A DNA stretch of 64,000 nucleotides from Alteromonas marina (GCF_000808575.1 NZ_JWLW01000012.1:124001-188000); one strand, 5' to 3'. Positions 45,325 through 55,335 are shown, counted from the first letter of the stretch. Notes: generated by a model from the sequence alone, not told the origin. A program made the numbers and translations.

Positions 45325-46692
45325 ATGGTCAGTAAGGTTAAATGGACAGATATAAAAACTAACTTGGGTTTCAAGCGCTTATTCTGGCGAATTTTTGTTG
45401 CTTTTTGGGTAGCCAGCCTAGCGGTAATGGCGGCTACCGGTTACGTATTAGTTAACGAGTATACTGCAAGTAGCTACAACAAGCGTTTTCTTGATGATGC
45501 GACGAATCAGGCTGAAAGGATTGTATGGCGATACGAGCACGAAGCGTTCACAAACGGTAGAGCTAGAAGTGAGATTAAAGAATGGGTCAAAAGGCGAAAT
45601 GGGCGAGAAAACCAGCTAATCCCCATGCTTATTTCAACGCCTGATAACGAAGTCGTTTACCACTATCGACTGAACAAAGTGCCTGAAGAGCACAGGATCA
45701 CACGTGAAATATACGGGCCATCAAACAACCGCTATGTCGCTCAATTTAGGCAACCGCAAACGCCTCGAATTTACAAACAAGTGCTTAGTCGCTTTCAGTC
45801 AATACAGTTTGTTTTTATATTTTTAGCCTCGGCACTGGTGAGTGCTCTGCTTAGCTGGAGCATCGTTAAACCTATTAAATATTTAGGGGCTTTTAGCCGA
45901 AAATACGCCAACGACCAAACCGCGACACCAGTCCCCTCTCAACTTCTTACTCGTGGCGACGAGTTGAGCGACCTCGCAGCCGATATTAACTTTATGGTTA
46001 GCAAAACCGCTGATGCGATAGGTGCCCAACAAAGATTATTACATGACGTATCTCATGAGTTGCGAGCCCCTCTTGCACGGCTTCAGGCATCTGCTGCAAT
46101 CATCGAACAGCATCAACCTAAAAACAAACACGTACTGCAAATACATAATGACTGCCAACGAATGGATCAGCTCATTCAGCAAATTTTAAACTTTTCGACA
46201 TTGGAACAGACGCCTCAGAAAGCTGAGCCATGTGACATTATTGCGTTATGTAACCGTGTATTAGACGACATGGCGGTAAACTACCCGGGTATTCCGACCA
46301 CATTAACGTTCAATCAATCACGTGAAGAAGACGCCATTATTAATGGCTTCCCTGAAGCTTTGCATCAAGCGTTAGACAATATAGTGGGTAACGCTTGCAA
46401 GTACTCGAATAAAGGCCAACCTGTTGCTATAGACGTTGCTTTTAGTACTAATAGCGTTGTTATTGTTGTTAAGGATAATGGTATTGGCGTAGACGACGCT
46501 GAGATTGAAAAGTTAATGCAGCCTTTTTACCGAGCCGGAAACCAAATGCATACTGAAGGCTTTGGTCTAGGCTTAACTATTGCGCTAAAAGCAGTAGAAA
46601 AGCACGCTGGAACGCTTGTAATGCAAAGCCCTGCAGAAGGTGGTCTTCGTGTCAAAATTACGCTGCCTAAAAACGCGCCGACACATTTGTAA
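45325..46692 (+). CDS. cpxA: CpxA-like sensor histidine kinase
   Basis: 455 residues with two membrane segments (about 20-45 and 160-180) flanking a periplasmic sensor. A HAMP domain follows, then the H-box LLHDVSHELRAPLARLQ near residue 243, N-box DNIVGNACKYSNK near 350 and G-box KDNGIGVDD and FGLGLTIA. It begins 12 bp after cpxR and forms an operon with it. Together with the Spy/CpxP-like gene this is a Cpx-type envelope stress system. Confidence 0.92.
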   Translation: MVSKVKWTDIKTNLGFKRLFWRIFVAFWVASLAVMAATGYVLVNEYTASSYNKRFLDDATNQAERIVWRYEHEAFTNGRARSEIKEWVKRRNGRENQLIPMLISTPDNEVVYHYRLNKVPEEHRITREIYGPSNNRYVAQFRQPQTPRIYKQVLSRFQSIQFVFIFLASALVSALLSWSIVKPIKYLGAFSRKYANDQTATPVPSQLLTRGDELSDLAADINFMVSKTADAIGAQQRLLHDVSHELRAPLARLQASAAIIEQHQPKNKHVLQIHNDCQRMDQLIQQILNFSTLEQTPQKAEPCDIIALCNRVLDDMAVNYPGIPTTLTFNQSREEDAIINGFPEALHQALDNIVGNACKYSNKGQPVAIDVAFSTNSVVIVVKDNGIGVDDAEIEKLMQPFYRAGNQMHTEGFGLGLTIALKAVEKHAGTLVMQSPAEGGLRVKITLPKNAPTHL

Positions 46693-46872
46693 ATGTTGTT
46701 TACAGACGCATATTGCTGGCATTAATAAAGAAAAGTAGTCGTTCGTACACTAAACATCGCTTTTATATAAAACTTTACTAAAACGACATAGCTTGTGTTG
46801 TTGCCGAAAATAGAGGAAGTCGATGCGAATTAGCGTTATGCTTGGCGGCATGAAGAAGTGTAGATTGACATA

Positions 46873-48858
46873 ATGGCAGCGCAGCAGCCTCTCTCCGTTC
46901 AGCAAAACCTTACCATTAGGTTATTGCGTGTATTAAGGTATAACAAAGCCCGTATCGAACGAGCGCTTACGCTCATGCCTGAAAAGCACAAGCCACTTTT
47001 TCACGTGCTCCCTTTCCTTGTACACGTTAATCACGAAGCACTTCCAGGTTATATAGGCCCACTTTCTTCGGGCGAAACTGTTCCATTCGGCATCAATAAC
47101 TACTCTTTTAGGTCTGATATAGAAAAGGCGCTTTTACGGTGTTTTCCCGCTGAGAGTCACCTTTTTGCGGATGTTAAACAAATCTGGCCAAGGCAACGAG
47201 CCATAGAATCACTGGTCCTCATGGGCAGCGTGGGCACAATTGCGCAAACCGATGAATCAGATTTTGATTATTGGGTGTGTATTGATGGCAATCAATTTTC
47301 AGACGTAGAACTTTCCTTACTTCAGCAAAAACTTACCGCCATTGAAAAGTGGGCCGACAACACTTTTGGCATTGAAGTACATTTCTTTCTATCTGAAATA
47401 GACAAAGTTAAGCAAAACGATTTCGGTGTTGCTGAAGGTGAAAGTGCGGGTTCAGCGCAAGCCCTGTTTTTAAAAGCTGAGTTTTACAACACCAATATTG
47501 TGGTGGCAGGCAAGGCCCCTTTTTGGTGGCTTACACCGGAAAAAGCCAGCGAAAAACAATATCAGGCCATCTACAACAGTCTTGAAAGAGGTGGCTCACC
47601 AGATCTTGATTGGTTTATGGACTTAGGCCACTTAGAGAAGCTTGATGCCAGTGAACTGTTCGGCGCTGCTATTTGGCAATTGGGTAAAGCCATGGACTCC
47701 CCCTTCAAGTCGGTTTTAAAAATGGCAAAGCTTGAAGTGTATTTAGCCAATATATCTAATGGACAACCGCTATGTAACTTGCTTAAAAAGCATGTACATC
47801 GCGGCGCTGAAGCGCCGGGCCATGTGGCAGACATCGACCCTTACGCATTAATGTTCGACGAACTTATCACCCACTACAAAGTTAACGGTCAGGCTGAAGA
47901 CATAGAAGTCCTTCAGCAATGTTTGTACTTAAAATGTGCTTGCCCATTAAGCCAATCCCTTTTCGAAGGAGAAAAGCCAAACTTTAAACGTAGAATTTTA
48001 GCCTCTTACGCCAGGCACTGGGGGTGGAGCCGAAAGCAGATCCTCCATTTAGATAATCAACAAGATTGGACATTTAGCGAACGCGTACAACTTAGTCGTC
48101 GGGTTCACAGTTTCCTCTTAAAATGCTACCGACGCATTTCTAAAGAACTTGGCCACTACCAACAAGTGATGGATGAGAAAGACATGACGGTTTTGGGTAG
48201 GCGCTTAAGTACCTACTACGCTAAAAAAGAAGCTAAAATTGAGTTTCTACGTCGTGCATTCGACGAGAGTCTGTACTGCGAGAAAATCACCATTGCCATG
48301 CGCCAGCTAAAAAACGGCACCGAGGTATGGTCGGCCTATGCGGGTGACTTATTAAGTAAATCAGGCATCATTGATGAAGCTCAGAAAATATCCCAAGCTT
48401 CTAGCGCGATTGCGTTAATGGTATGGTTGGTTTCAAGTAAGATAATTGATACCAACAGCAAAGTTTATCTAGATTACAACTATGGTGAAGTAAGCGAGCT
48501 AGACCTTAACGACCTTCTTAAACACTTGTGCAAGTACTTTCCACCAGTTAAAGTCTCGTCGCTACCTCGTAACGATTTACTTGCACCGGAACGCATAACC
48601 GCATGTTTTGCGATCGTGAATTTTCCTACCTTACGCCAAAAAGCCACGGTTGAAGATGTCGCTATTATCTACAAAACATCTTGGGGCGAAACGTTTTTAA
48701 AATTCGGTAACGAAATACTGGATACCTTGTGGTACGAATTACAAGAGGTCATCCCCCTGCCAGCGTGCTATGTCATGGTGCCAAGGGGGAATCAACAATC
48801 TCGCATTTTGGGCGAGTTCTTGGAATCAACCGACCTTAACTTCAATGTCCTTTATTAA
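46873..48858 (+). CDS. Class I adenylate cyclase homologue
   Basis: 661 residues homologous to the catalytic part of enterobacterial CyaA. The nucleotidyltransferase motif MGSVGTIAQTDESDFDYWVC keeps Gly-Ser and the catalytic Asp-x-Asp plus Trp (SDFDYW; SDLDIW in E. coli). The C-terminal glucose-sensing domain of the 848-residue E. coli enzyme is missing and replaced by a divergent region. It may be a second cyclase or a degenerate relative; activity is not certain. No ribosome-binding site of note. Stands alone. Confidence 0.82.
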   Translation: MAAQQPLSVQQNLTIRLLRVLRYNKARIERALTLMPEKHKPLFHVLPFLVHVNHEALPGYIGPLSSGETVPFGINNYSFRSDIEKALLRCFPAESHLFADVKQIWPRQRAIESLVLMGSVGTIAQTDESDFDYWVCIDGNQFSDVELSLLQQKLTAIEKWADNTFGIEVHFFLSEIDKVKQNDFGVAEGESAGSAQALFLKAEFYNTNIVVAGKAPFWWLTPEKASEKQYQAIYNSLERGGSPDLDWFMDLGHLEKLDASELFGAAIWQLGKAMDSPFKSVLKMAKLEVYLANISNGQPLCNLLKKHVHRGAEAPGHVADIDPYALMFDELITHYKVNGQAEDIEVLQQCLYLKCACPLSQSLFEGEKPNFKRRILASYARHWGWSRKQILHLDNQQDWTFSERVQLSRRVHSFLLKCYRRISKELGHYQQVMDEKDMTVLGRRLSTYYAKKEAKIEFLRRAFDESLYCEKITIAMRQLKNGTEVWSAYAGDLLSKSGIIDEAQKISQASSAIALMVWLVSSKIIDTNSKVYLDYNYGEVSELDLNDLLKHLCKYFPPVKVSSLPRNDLLAPERITACFAIVNFPTLRQKATVEDVAIIYKTSWGETFLKFGNEILDTLWYELQEVIPLPACYVMVPRGNQQSRILGEFLESTDLNFNVLY

Positions 48859-48894
48859 AAGGACCGGCACCGCTCTTACTCTTTCTTTCAATTG

Positions 48895-48930
48895 AAAAAG
48901 TGTGAACCACGCTTTCATTTTCACATTTTT
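48895..48930 (+). terminator. Terminator after the cyclase homologue
   Basis: AAAAAGTGTGAA (48895-48906) pairs with TTCACATTTTT (48920-48930) with one bulged base, followed by T-rich sequence. Probable intrinsic terminator. Confidence 0.5.
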
Positions 48931-49034
48931 AATTTGCGCTTTTGGGCGACCTTAATCGCTGAATTTATTAAACCATTCCCTTCCTCACTAAAGTTATAAA
49001 AAAGCCTTTTGGATTAAAAATACACAAAAAATGC

Positions 49035-49086
49035 TTGCACTGTAGAATTACAAGTGTAATCTAAACACATGGACTACAACTGTAAT
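49035..49086 (+). promoter_or_regulatory. Promoter with two BlaI-type operators
   Basis: TTGCAC (49035-49040) and TAATCT (49057-49062) are spaced 16 bp as -35 and -10. ATTACAAGTGTAAT (49047-49060), a TACA-x2-TGTA palindrome, lies between them. A second one, ACTACAACTGTAAT (49073-49086), lies just downstream. BlaI/MecI repressors bind TACA/TGTA dyads, so this promoter should be autorepressed by the BlaI-like gene 24 bp downstream. Confidence 0.75.
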
Positions 49087-49109
49087 CAACAAAGATAGGT
49101 TTCGTTCCT

Positions 49110-49502
49110 ATGAGCAAAATGTCTGACAAACCCGAAATTTCTAACGCCGAGTTTGAGGTGCTAGATGTACTGTGGGACAGCCACCCAGCCACGTCGAATG
49201 AAGTTATTTCACGGCTTAATGACAAAAAAGACTGGCATGAAAAAACCGTAAAAACATTATTAGGCCGCTTGGTGAAAAAAGAAGTATTGGGGTTTGAAAA
49301 ACAGCAACGGCAGTACCTTTATTACCCGCTGATTGCGCGAGAAGACTATACAAAAAAAGAAACAGCTAGCTTTGTTAGTCGTTTATTTAAAGGAAAAATA
49401 ACGCCTATGATCGCTGGCTTTGCCAATCAGAATTCATTGTCTAAACAAGACATAAGCGAGCTGAAAGCGCTTATAAAGGAATGGGAACAAAACAATGATT
49501 GA
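49110..49502 (+). CDS. BlaI/MecI/CopY-family repressor
   Basis: 130-residue winged-helix repressor: ISNAEFEVLDVLWDSHPATSNEVISRL is the BlaI signature, followed by EKTVKTLLGRLVKKEVLG (recognition helix) and a C-terminal dimerisation part. In BlaI-type systems a partner protease cleaves or inactivates it. It overlaps the M56 protease gene by 8 bp, and two operators lie in its promoter. Confidence 0.93.
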   Translation: MSKMSDKPEISNAEFEVLDVLWDSHPATSNEVISRLNDKKDWHEKTVKTLLGRLVKKEVLGFEKQQRQYLYYPLIAREDYTKKETASFVSRLFKGKITPMIAGFANQNSLSKQDISELKALIKEWEQNND

Positions 49503-50736
49503 TTGGATTGTTGCTCAGCAAGGTATTTTGTCGGTAGTGCTTGTCTTGTTGATGGTGTGCGAGCATTTTTTCACCCATAAAATTGGGGCTTCACTTACCT
49601 ATAAGTTATGGGCATTAATTCCAGGGTGCCTAATAGTCAATAACCTTCCTATGTCGCTGGTTAACATGCCATCGAATAGCTTTACTCGCTACGTGGTTGG
49701 CGTTAAGCCAACAATAGAGACCGCTGAATTCGAAACCGTTTTATTTATTTGGCTAACTGGTGCAAGCGTGATCACAGCCTACGTACTAATGCATCACATT
49801 AAGATTTGGGCATCGATAGGAAAACAACGCGCTATCCATACTAATGCCTACTATTCCAACAAAACTACCACACCCATGCTGTTTGGCTTTATCTCACCTA
49901 AGGTGCTTATTCCTTTCTCGTTTAAAAGTGTGTTTTCAACTAAGCAACAAGCGCTGGTATTAGAACATGAGAACATTCATCGCAAACATCACGACCACCT
50001 GTGGAATATGTCAGCGCTGATTATAGCAATTGTATTTTGGTTCAACCCACTGGTTTGGCTAGCGCTAAAATCCTTTCGAATCAATCAAGAACTGGCTTGT
50101 GATCACGCCGTATTGAAAGACAAGACCGACAACGAAAAACTTATCTATGCAAAAGCACTCGTGCAGTGTGCCGAGCATGGTTCAAACGCCCTACACTTTA
50201 CACGCGGGCTTTACCCAACCTTTGGAGAAAAAAGGACTATGATCAAACGTTTAAACGCGATAAAGCAACCTATGCGTAACAATAAAGTACTGGCTGCAGG
50301 CGTACTTTCAGTTGCCGCCCTGCTCACTATTAACACCGCCTTAGCAAATGCTCCAGTCGCAGAGACAAAATCTGAAGCTAAAATTAACGAGGCATCACCG
50401 GTTAAACGCGTTCCACCAACTTACCCAGAGAAAGCAGCGCAAGAAAATGTAGAAGGCTTCGTTGTGCTCTCTTTCGATATTACTGAAACGGGCGCTACAG
50501 ATAATGTAAAAGTAGTAAAATCGGTACCTGCTGGCGTGTTTGATAAAAGCGCAAAAGTTGCCCTGAAACAATGGGAATACAAGCCTCGTATTCAAGGTGG
50601 CAAAGGCGTGAGGCAGACCGGTCTTCTGGTGCAGCTAGACTATCAACTTGGTACCTCTCTTGATACGGCGAGTGTTGAAAAAAATGCTTCACCTGATGTA
50701 GAGCGTATAATCGTTCCACCCAAACAGAGCAAGTAA
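49495..50736 (+). CDS. BlaR1-like M56 metallopeptidase fused to TonB C-terminal domain
   Basis: 413 residues: four membrane segments with the M56 zinc motif HENIH in VLEHENIHRKHH near residue 160 and INQELACDHAVL. After a membrane segment near 265-280, the C-terminus (about 300-385) is a TonB energy-transducer domain: PPTYPEKAAQENVEGFVVLSF and VKVVKSVPAGVFDKSA. It has no penicillin-binding sensor domain, so the signal cannot be a beta-lactam acylating BlaR. Probably a signal-activated protease that cleaves the BlaI-like repressor. The TonB domain suggests a periplasmic or outer-membrane partner. Confidence 0.88.
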   Translation: MIDWIVAQQGILSVVLVLLMVCEHFFTHKIGASLTYKLWALIPGCLIVNNLPMSLVNMPSNSFTRYVVGVKPTIETAEFETVLFIWLTGASVITAYVLMHHIKIWASIGKQRAIHTNAYYSNKTTTPMLFGFISPKVLIPFSFKSVFSTKQQALVLEHENIHRKHHDHLWNMSALIIAIVFWFNPLVWLALKSFRINQELACDHAVLKDKTDNEKLIYAKALVQCAEHGSNALHFTRGLYPTFGEKRTMIKRLNAIKQPMRNNKVLAAGVLSVAALLTINTALANAPVAETKSEAKINEASPVKRVPPTYPEKAAQENVEGFVVLSFDITETGATDNVKVVKSVPAGVFDKSAKVALKQWEYKPRIQGGKGVRQTGLLVQLDYQLGTSLDTASVEKNASPDVERIIVPPKQSK

Positions 50737-50755
50737 GCCCCAAAATTATCAGAAT

Positions 50756-50784
50756 ACTAAAAGGAGCGTATCGCTCCTTTTAGT
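50756..50784 (+). terminator. Terminator hairpin after the BlaI-BlaR/TonB operon
   Basis: ACTAAAAGGAGCG (50756-50768) and CGCTCCTTTTAGT (50772-50784) form a perfect 13-bp stem with a 3-nt loop, followed by GTTTTG. The next gene's promoter lies in the remaining 260 bp, in which I saw nothing else. Confidence 0.7.
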
Positions 50785-51042
50785 GTTTTGTCTAATTGAC
50801 TTAGTTCCTGCCTACTGCACACTACCACTCGATCACCCAAGTCTCTTATAAAATGTAAAGTGCCTTTACAATTTCTATAGAGAATTTACGACCTCACTAC
50901 GTTAGAATGTGAGTATTTACACACCTGAAAACTTCTAATTTATGGAAGGTTTAAATAGTCGATAGCACACTTGCTACGGTTATTTTCAATCATGTTACTC
51001 CAGATGAGCTGGCGCTCCTGGCGTACTAAAAGGAAGCCAAAT

Positions 51043-51633
51043 ATGAACCGTATCGTTTTAGCACCTGCAGTAGTCGCTCTTACGTTATTTACGACCAACG
51101 CAAATGCCAATATTGATCAGCTTAAAGGCCTATTAGGCGACAAAAAAGCGGAATCGACAGTAACTTCGACCAGCCTCACTGAGATGGCAACCAATGCAGC
51201 ATCAGGTATTGATTTAGCCAGCTTAATAAGCACAGTCTCTGACAATCTGAGTGTTTCTGAAACTCAATCAGAAGGCGGCATCGCCTCTATTATGAACTAT
51301 GTACAAGGCAACCTTTCAGGCGCTGATTACGCCCAGTTGGCAAGCAGCATTCCAGGTATTGATAGCCTGCTTGAAGATGTTCCCTCTCTTAGTGGTAACT
51401 CAGCAGCAAGCTCAAGCTCTTCACTATCAGGCTTACTCAACAAGGCCTCTGAGTACAGCTCTACACTTAAATCGGTAAACGACTTAAAGCAACAATTTGA
51501 AGCGCTAGGCCTTTCAACCGATATAATTGCCAGCTTTGTCACTCAAATCAGCTCGTATTTAAATGTAAATGCAGATGAAGAAACACAGGCGTTGTTTAAA
51601 TCTGGCCTAGATAATTTGCTAACCGCTCTGTAA
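51043..51633 (+). CDS. DUF2780-type exported protein
   Basis: About 196 residues. Signal peptide (MNRIVLAPAVVALTLF, cleavage near ANANI), then a Ser/Leu-rich helical protein with YAQLASSIPGIDSLLEDVP, characteristic of DUF2780. A low-complexity serine patch occurs near the middle. AAGGAAG about 8 bp upstream supports the ATG at 51043 over the longer frame at 50971. Function unknown. Confidence 0.8.
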   Translation: MNRIVLAPAVVALTLFTTNANANIDQLKGLLGDKKAESTVTSTSLTEMATNAASGIDLASLISTVSDNLSVSETQSEGGIASIMNYVQGNLSGADYAQLASSIPGIDSLLEDVPSLSGNSAASSSSSLSGLLNKASEYSSTLKSVNDLKQQFEALGLSTDIIASFVTQISSYLNVNADEETQALFKSGLDNLLTAL

Positions 51634-51766
51634 CCTGTCTAAGGCGTATTAATTCTCTTCTACAATCCAAATTAATACGCTTTAACTTTCTCGCAGGGGC
51701 TTTTAGCTTGGTGAAATAGCAACTCCTGTTTATCTTTTTACACTCAAATACACAGCCTAATCGCCT

Positions 51767-54700
51767 ATGCAAAATGCCATATCTCGGTTTTCTACGAAGC
51801 CCAAATGGTTTCGACTATCCACTTATCTTGTTCTCATTTACCTTACTTACGCGCTTCTTATCGGCGTAGTTACGCCTGCGGTGTTAAAGGCAAAGTTACC
51901 CAACATAGTGAAAGAAAACATTGGAAGAGATGCTGCTGTTGAAGATATTGCAATCAATCCTTTCTTGCTAAAGATAGAAGTGACTAATCTTGTTATCTAT
52001 CCAAATATACACTCTTCAAATGAAAGCGAAGATAACGCCGTAATCCAGAACCAAGAAAATCATTTTTTTAGCGTAGGCAGTGTTTCGCTGGACCTTGGAT
52101 TCTGGCAATCACTTTTCACCTTCACTCCTGCCGTTGAATCGCTAACCATAGACGAACCTTTTGTTTCCATTGCACGTTTAAGCGAAAGTGAAGACACACA
52201 AATCTTCAACTTCTCTGACATTCTTACCCACGTAGAGAAACGCAGTACAAAAGCACCTGAAGAGCCTAATGACACTAGCGAAGGGCAAATTCCCCGAATT
52301 ACGTTACGTGATTTTGCACTTAACGAAGGGCGAGTGGTTATTGAAGACAAGGTGACCAACACCCTACTTGATTACCCAGAATTGAGCGTTGACTTGCAAG
52401 ATTTGGATACTCACGCTTTGATCAGTTCAAGTAGTGTTGGCAACAAAAACGCTAACCCTAAAAGCGATAAAAGTGAGAGTGATCAATCAAAAGGTAAGTT
52501 AGCGTTCAATCAATATCAATTTAACTTGCTCACCGCAGAGAAAGGTAACATCGCCATTGATGGCGAGTTTCAATTATCTCCACTGAAAGTTACGACAGAC
52601 ATCACGATAAACGATGTAGCGCTTACGCCGCTTTGGTCACTTTCGAAAGATTTGATAGAAGCAAATTTAGTAGACGGCAAGGTGAGTTTAAGCCTGCATG
52701 CTGAAGTTTTTGAACAAGATACAGCCTTCCAGTTTATTCTAGAGCGTGGCGAATTTGCTGTTAACAACCTTGTGTTTAACGCTGGTTCTTCGCCTGCTAC
52801 AACAGGCACCGCCAAGAGTTCGCAAGAGATCATTGCCATACCCGCGTTTGCCATACACGATATAAACGTAAACGCATTAGAACAGCAAGTTAGCATTGCT
52901 GAAGTTGCTTTTGACAACGTTCGAGTGTCGGGCCTATTTGACAAGTCAGGGCTTGATTTACAGCGTCTGTTTACCCCCAAAAGCCCTGCGGCAGATGCTA
53001 CATCAGCTAACGCTAACCCCAGCGCAGCGCAAGAAGGAAATAGCGCAGCGCATATAGGTAATAGCACAGCGCATACAAGTAATAGCACAGCGCAAAAGGG
53101 AAATAGTGAAACAGAAGATGAGGATGTTTCTAACGTAGCAACCGACAGCACAGAAGAACTCGCACATGACACTTCGTGGTATGTTGAGCTTCACCAATTT
53201 GCATTTAATGACGGTAGCATTGACCTTTTAGAGCGTAGCATAAGTGACGGTACTTACTACCGCATCAGCAACCTCAATATTAAAAGCGGAAAAGTCACTA
53301 CTGACTTCTCTAAACCTATTTCCTACACCACCAGTTTACATGTCTCTGCCGACCCACAGACGTTTAGCGACACATCCAAAGGTGCACTAAGCAGTAGCGG
53401 CAGCGTAGTTATTGCAGAACAAACTGTGCAGGGTAAAGCAGCGATTGAGCAACTGGTGCTAAGTCAGTTCCAGCAGTACGTTTCACCTCACGCAAATGTG
53501 ACCCTTGAAGATGGGCTATTTAATTTAAACGTTGAGTTTGATGGGGCATTTATGAACGCCGCTGATAAAGACAATATCGACTCACTGAACGTTAAGGCGA
53601 GTACTAGCATTAATAATTTAAGCGTACTGGATGACGACAGCTCTCCCCTACTACAGTGGCAGTCCTTAGATGTAGACAACATCGAATTTGACCACACATC
53701 GAACCAGCTAAGCGTAGACAACATTCACCTACAAGCGCCATTTGCACGACTTATTATTGATGAAGCTAAACAGACCAATGTGAGTAAGCTGATTGTCGCT
53801 TCATCAGACAAGTCCGCTAACAGTGAAAGTGCCAGCGAAACTGGCAGCGCAACCACGTCGAAAGCATCAAACGCAAACGTGCATGCAAGCACTACAGCTG
53901 AGCCTTCACAAGCCAACGAATTGGCCATTGCCGTTAACACCATATCAATAGAAAACGGCAAAGCGTACTTTGCTGACCATTCATTAACGCCCAAATTTGC
54001 GTCTGCTATAGAAAGTTTAAATGGCAAAGTATTGGGAATTGACTCTCGCTCAACTTCCCCTGCCAATGTGGATATCACCGGAAAGATAGAGAACTATGCT
54101 CCGGTAAAACTAGCAGGCACTATTCACCCATTAAAAGATGATATAGACCTTGATTTAAATTTTTCAGTCAAAGGCGCCGAACTGACTTCAGTTAACCCCT
54201 ACTCAGGCACCTACATGGGCTACTACATTGACAAAGGCTTGCTGTCATTAGCTGTGCAATACAAACTAAACGGTAAGGCGCTGGAAGGTAAGAATCATGT
54301 TGTTATTGACCAATTAACGTTGGGCAAGAAGTCGAACTCTGATCAGGCATTAAGCTTACCGCTTGGGCTTGCCATTGCGTTATTAGAAGACAGAAACGGC
54401 GTTATTGATTTGGGCTTGGATGTATCTGGCGATATCGACAGCCCAGACTTTAGCTTTGGCTCTATTATTCTCAATGCCATTGGTAACATTATTACCAAAG
54501 CAGTAACTGCACCGTTTTCGCTACTTGCGAACCTAGTTGGCAGTGACGACGAACTCGACAACGTTGAGTTTGGGTTTGGAGAGCATTCGCTAAATGCCGA
54601 CGCTCAAGAAAAACTGAATACCCTTGCCAAAGCACTTAAAAAACGTCCAGGACTTAGGGTTAATATCGAAGGTACTGTCAACGCCATGTCTGATGCAAGT

Positions 54701-55276
54701 GCCCTAGCGCAACGTCAGTTGAACACCACACTTTTAACAAGAGGCGGCTATGCTGATTCATCTGCTACTTCCGGCAACGTTAGTACTAACGAAAAATCTC
54801 TTGCTGGCGGTGAAAATGAAAATTCCAACACCCTTGGCGGCGTACAGCGCGACTCAATAAGTGGCAGTAGCATCCCACTGGAAGGCCCGTTAGCCGACGC
54901 GCTTTTATCCTACTATGTTGAGGTGTTTACACCTGACCTTAATCAAGAATACGAAAACATGGTGGCGCAGCTTTACCCTGAACTCGCAAATTCAGGCAAT
55001 GAACAAAGCCAAAAGAGTGCTGATAACAATAAGGAAGTCGTTAACGAAGAAAGTGTAAACCGAGCATTAAGCATTGCCCGATACAACAAACTACGTAACA
55101 ACATTGTTATTCCTGAAAGTGACTTAGTTCAACTGGCTGACGCGCGCAGTAAAGCGGTGAAAGGTTATTTGGCAAATGAAGCTGAAGTTGAAGCGAATCG
55201 CTTATTCTTGCTAAATACTCAGCACGACTTACATACCGAATTTAGCGGTGTGGAATTAACGTTAGAAGCGAAGTAA
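51767..55276 (+). CDS. DUF748/AsmA-like large envelope protein
   Basis: 1169-residue protein with one N-terminal membrane anchor (about 15-40, LSTYLVLIYLTYALLIGVVT) and a long beta-rich periplasmic region of DUF748/AsmA type (LKIEVTNLVIYP, VDLDITF-like strands). Near the C-terminus VEFGFGEHSLNADAQEKL resembles the start of an OmpA-like peptidoglycan domain. Four low-complexity Ser/Asn-rich linkers occur; one (53027-53110) is a tandem heptapeptide repeat. AsmA-like proteins act in outer-membrane lipid homeostasis, so a comparable role is likely. Confidence 0.85.
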   Translation: MQNAISRFSTKPKWFRLSTYLVLIYLTYALLIGVVTPAVLKAKLPNIVKENIGRDAAVEDIAINPFLLKIEVTNLVIYPNIHSSNESEDNAVIQNQENHFFSVGSVSLDLGFWQSLFTFTPAVESLTIDEPFVSIARLSESEDTQIFNFSDILTHVEKRSTKAPEEPNDTSEGQIPRITLRDFALNEGRVVIEDKVTNTLLDYPELSVDLQDLDTHALISSSSVGNKNANPKSDKSESDQSKGKLAFNQYQFNLLTAEKGNIAIDGEFQLSPLKVTTDITINDVALTPLWSLSKDLIEANLVDGKVSLSLHAEVFEQDTAFQFILERGEFAVNNLVFNAGSSPATTGTAKSSQEIIAIPAFAIHDINVNALEQQVSIAEVAFDNVRVSGLFDKSGLDLQRLFTPKSPAADATSANANPSAAQEGNSAAHIGNSTAHTSNSTAQKGNSETEDEDVSNVATDSTEELAHDTSWYVELHQFAFNDGSIDLLERSISDGTYYRISNLNIKSGKVTTDFSKPISYTTSLHVSADPQTFSDTSKGALSSSGSVVIAEQTVQGKAAIEQLVLSQFQQYVSPHANVTLEDGLFNLNVEFDGAFMNAADKDNIDSLNVKASTSINNLSVLDDDSSPLLQWQSLDVDNIEFDHTSNQLSVDNIHLQAPFARLIIDEAKQTNVSKLIVASSDKSANSESASETGSATTSKASNANVHASTTAEPSQANELAIAVNTISIENGKAYFADHSLTPKFASAIESLNGKVLGIDSRSTSPANVDITGKIENYAPVKLAGTIHPLKDDIDLDLNFSVKGAELTSVNPYSGTYMGYYIDKGLLSLAVQYKLNGKALEGKNHVVIDQLTLGKKSNSDQALSLPLGLAIALLEDRNGVIDLGLDVSGDIDSPDFSFGSIILNAIGNIITKAVTAPFSLLANLVGSDDELDNVEFGFGEHSLNADAQEKLNTLAKALKKRPGLRVNIEGTVNAMSDASALAQRQLNTTLLTRGGYADSSATSGNVSTNEKSLAGGENENSNTLGGVQRDSISGSSIPLEGPLADALLSYYVEVFTPDLNQEYENMVAQLYPELANSGNEQSQKSADNNKEVVNEESVNRALSIARYNKLRNNIVIPESDLVQLADARSKAVKGYLANEAEVEANRLFLLNTQHDLHTEFSGVELTLEAK
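53027..53110 (+). repeat. Four 21-bp tandem repeats within the DUF748 gene
   Basis: Four consecutive 21-bp units encode AQEGNSA, AHIGNST, AHTSNST and AQKGNSE-like heptapeptides. The units keep frame and differ by a few bases. It is an in-frame minisatellite in a linker and a likely site of length variation between strains. Confidence 0.8.
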
Positions 55277-55335
55277 TGAACGGGTTGGCTTGAAAATAAA
55301 ACCCTATAATTTAGGGTTCCATAAGGTCACTAAAC

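Noticed and set aside
53027-53110. Possible CRISPR-like array of 21-bp units
   Set aside because: Units are contiguous without spacers and in frame within the DUF748 gene; this is a coding tandem repeat.
52570-53172. 200-codon open frame on the minus strand
   Set aside because: It is antisense to the DUF748 gene, Ser/Ala/Cys-rich without family features, and lacks a ribosome-binding site.
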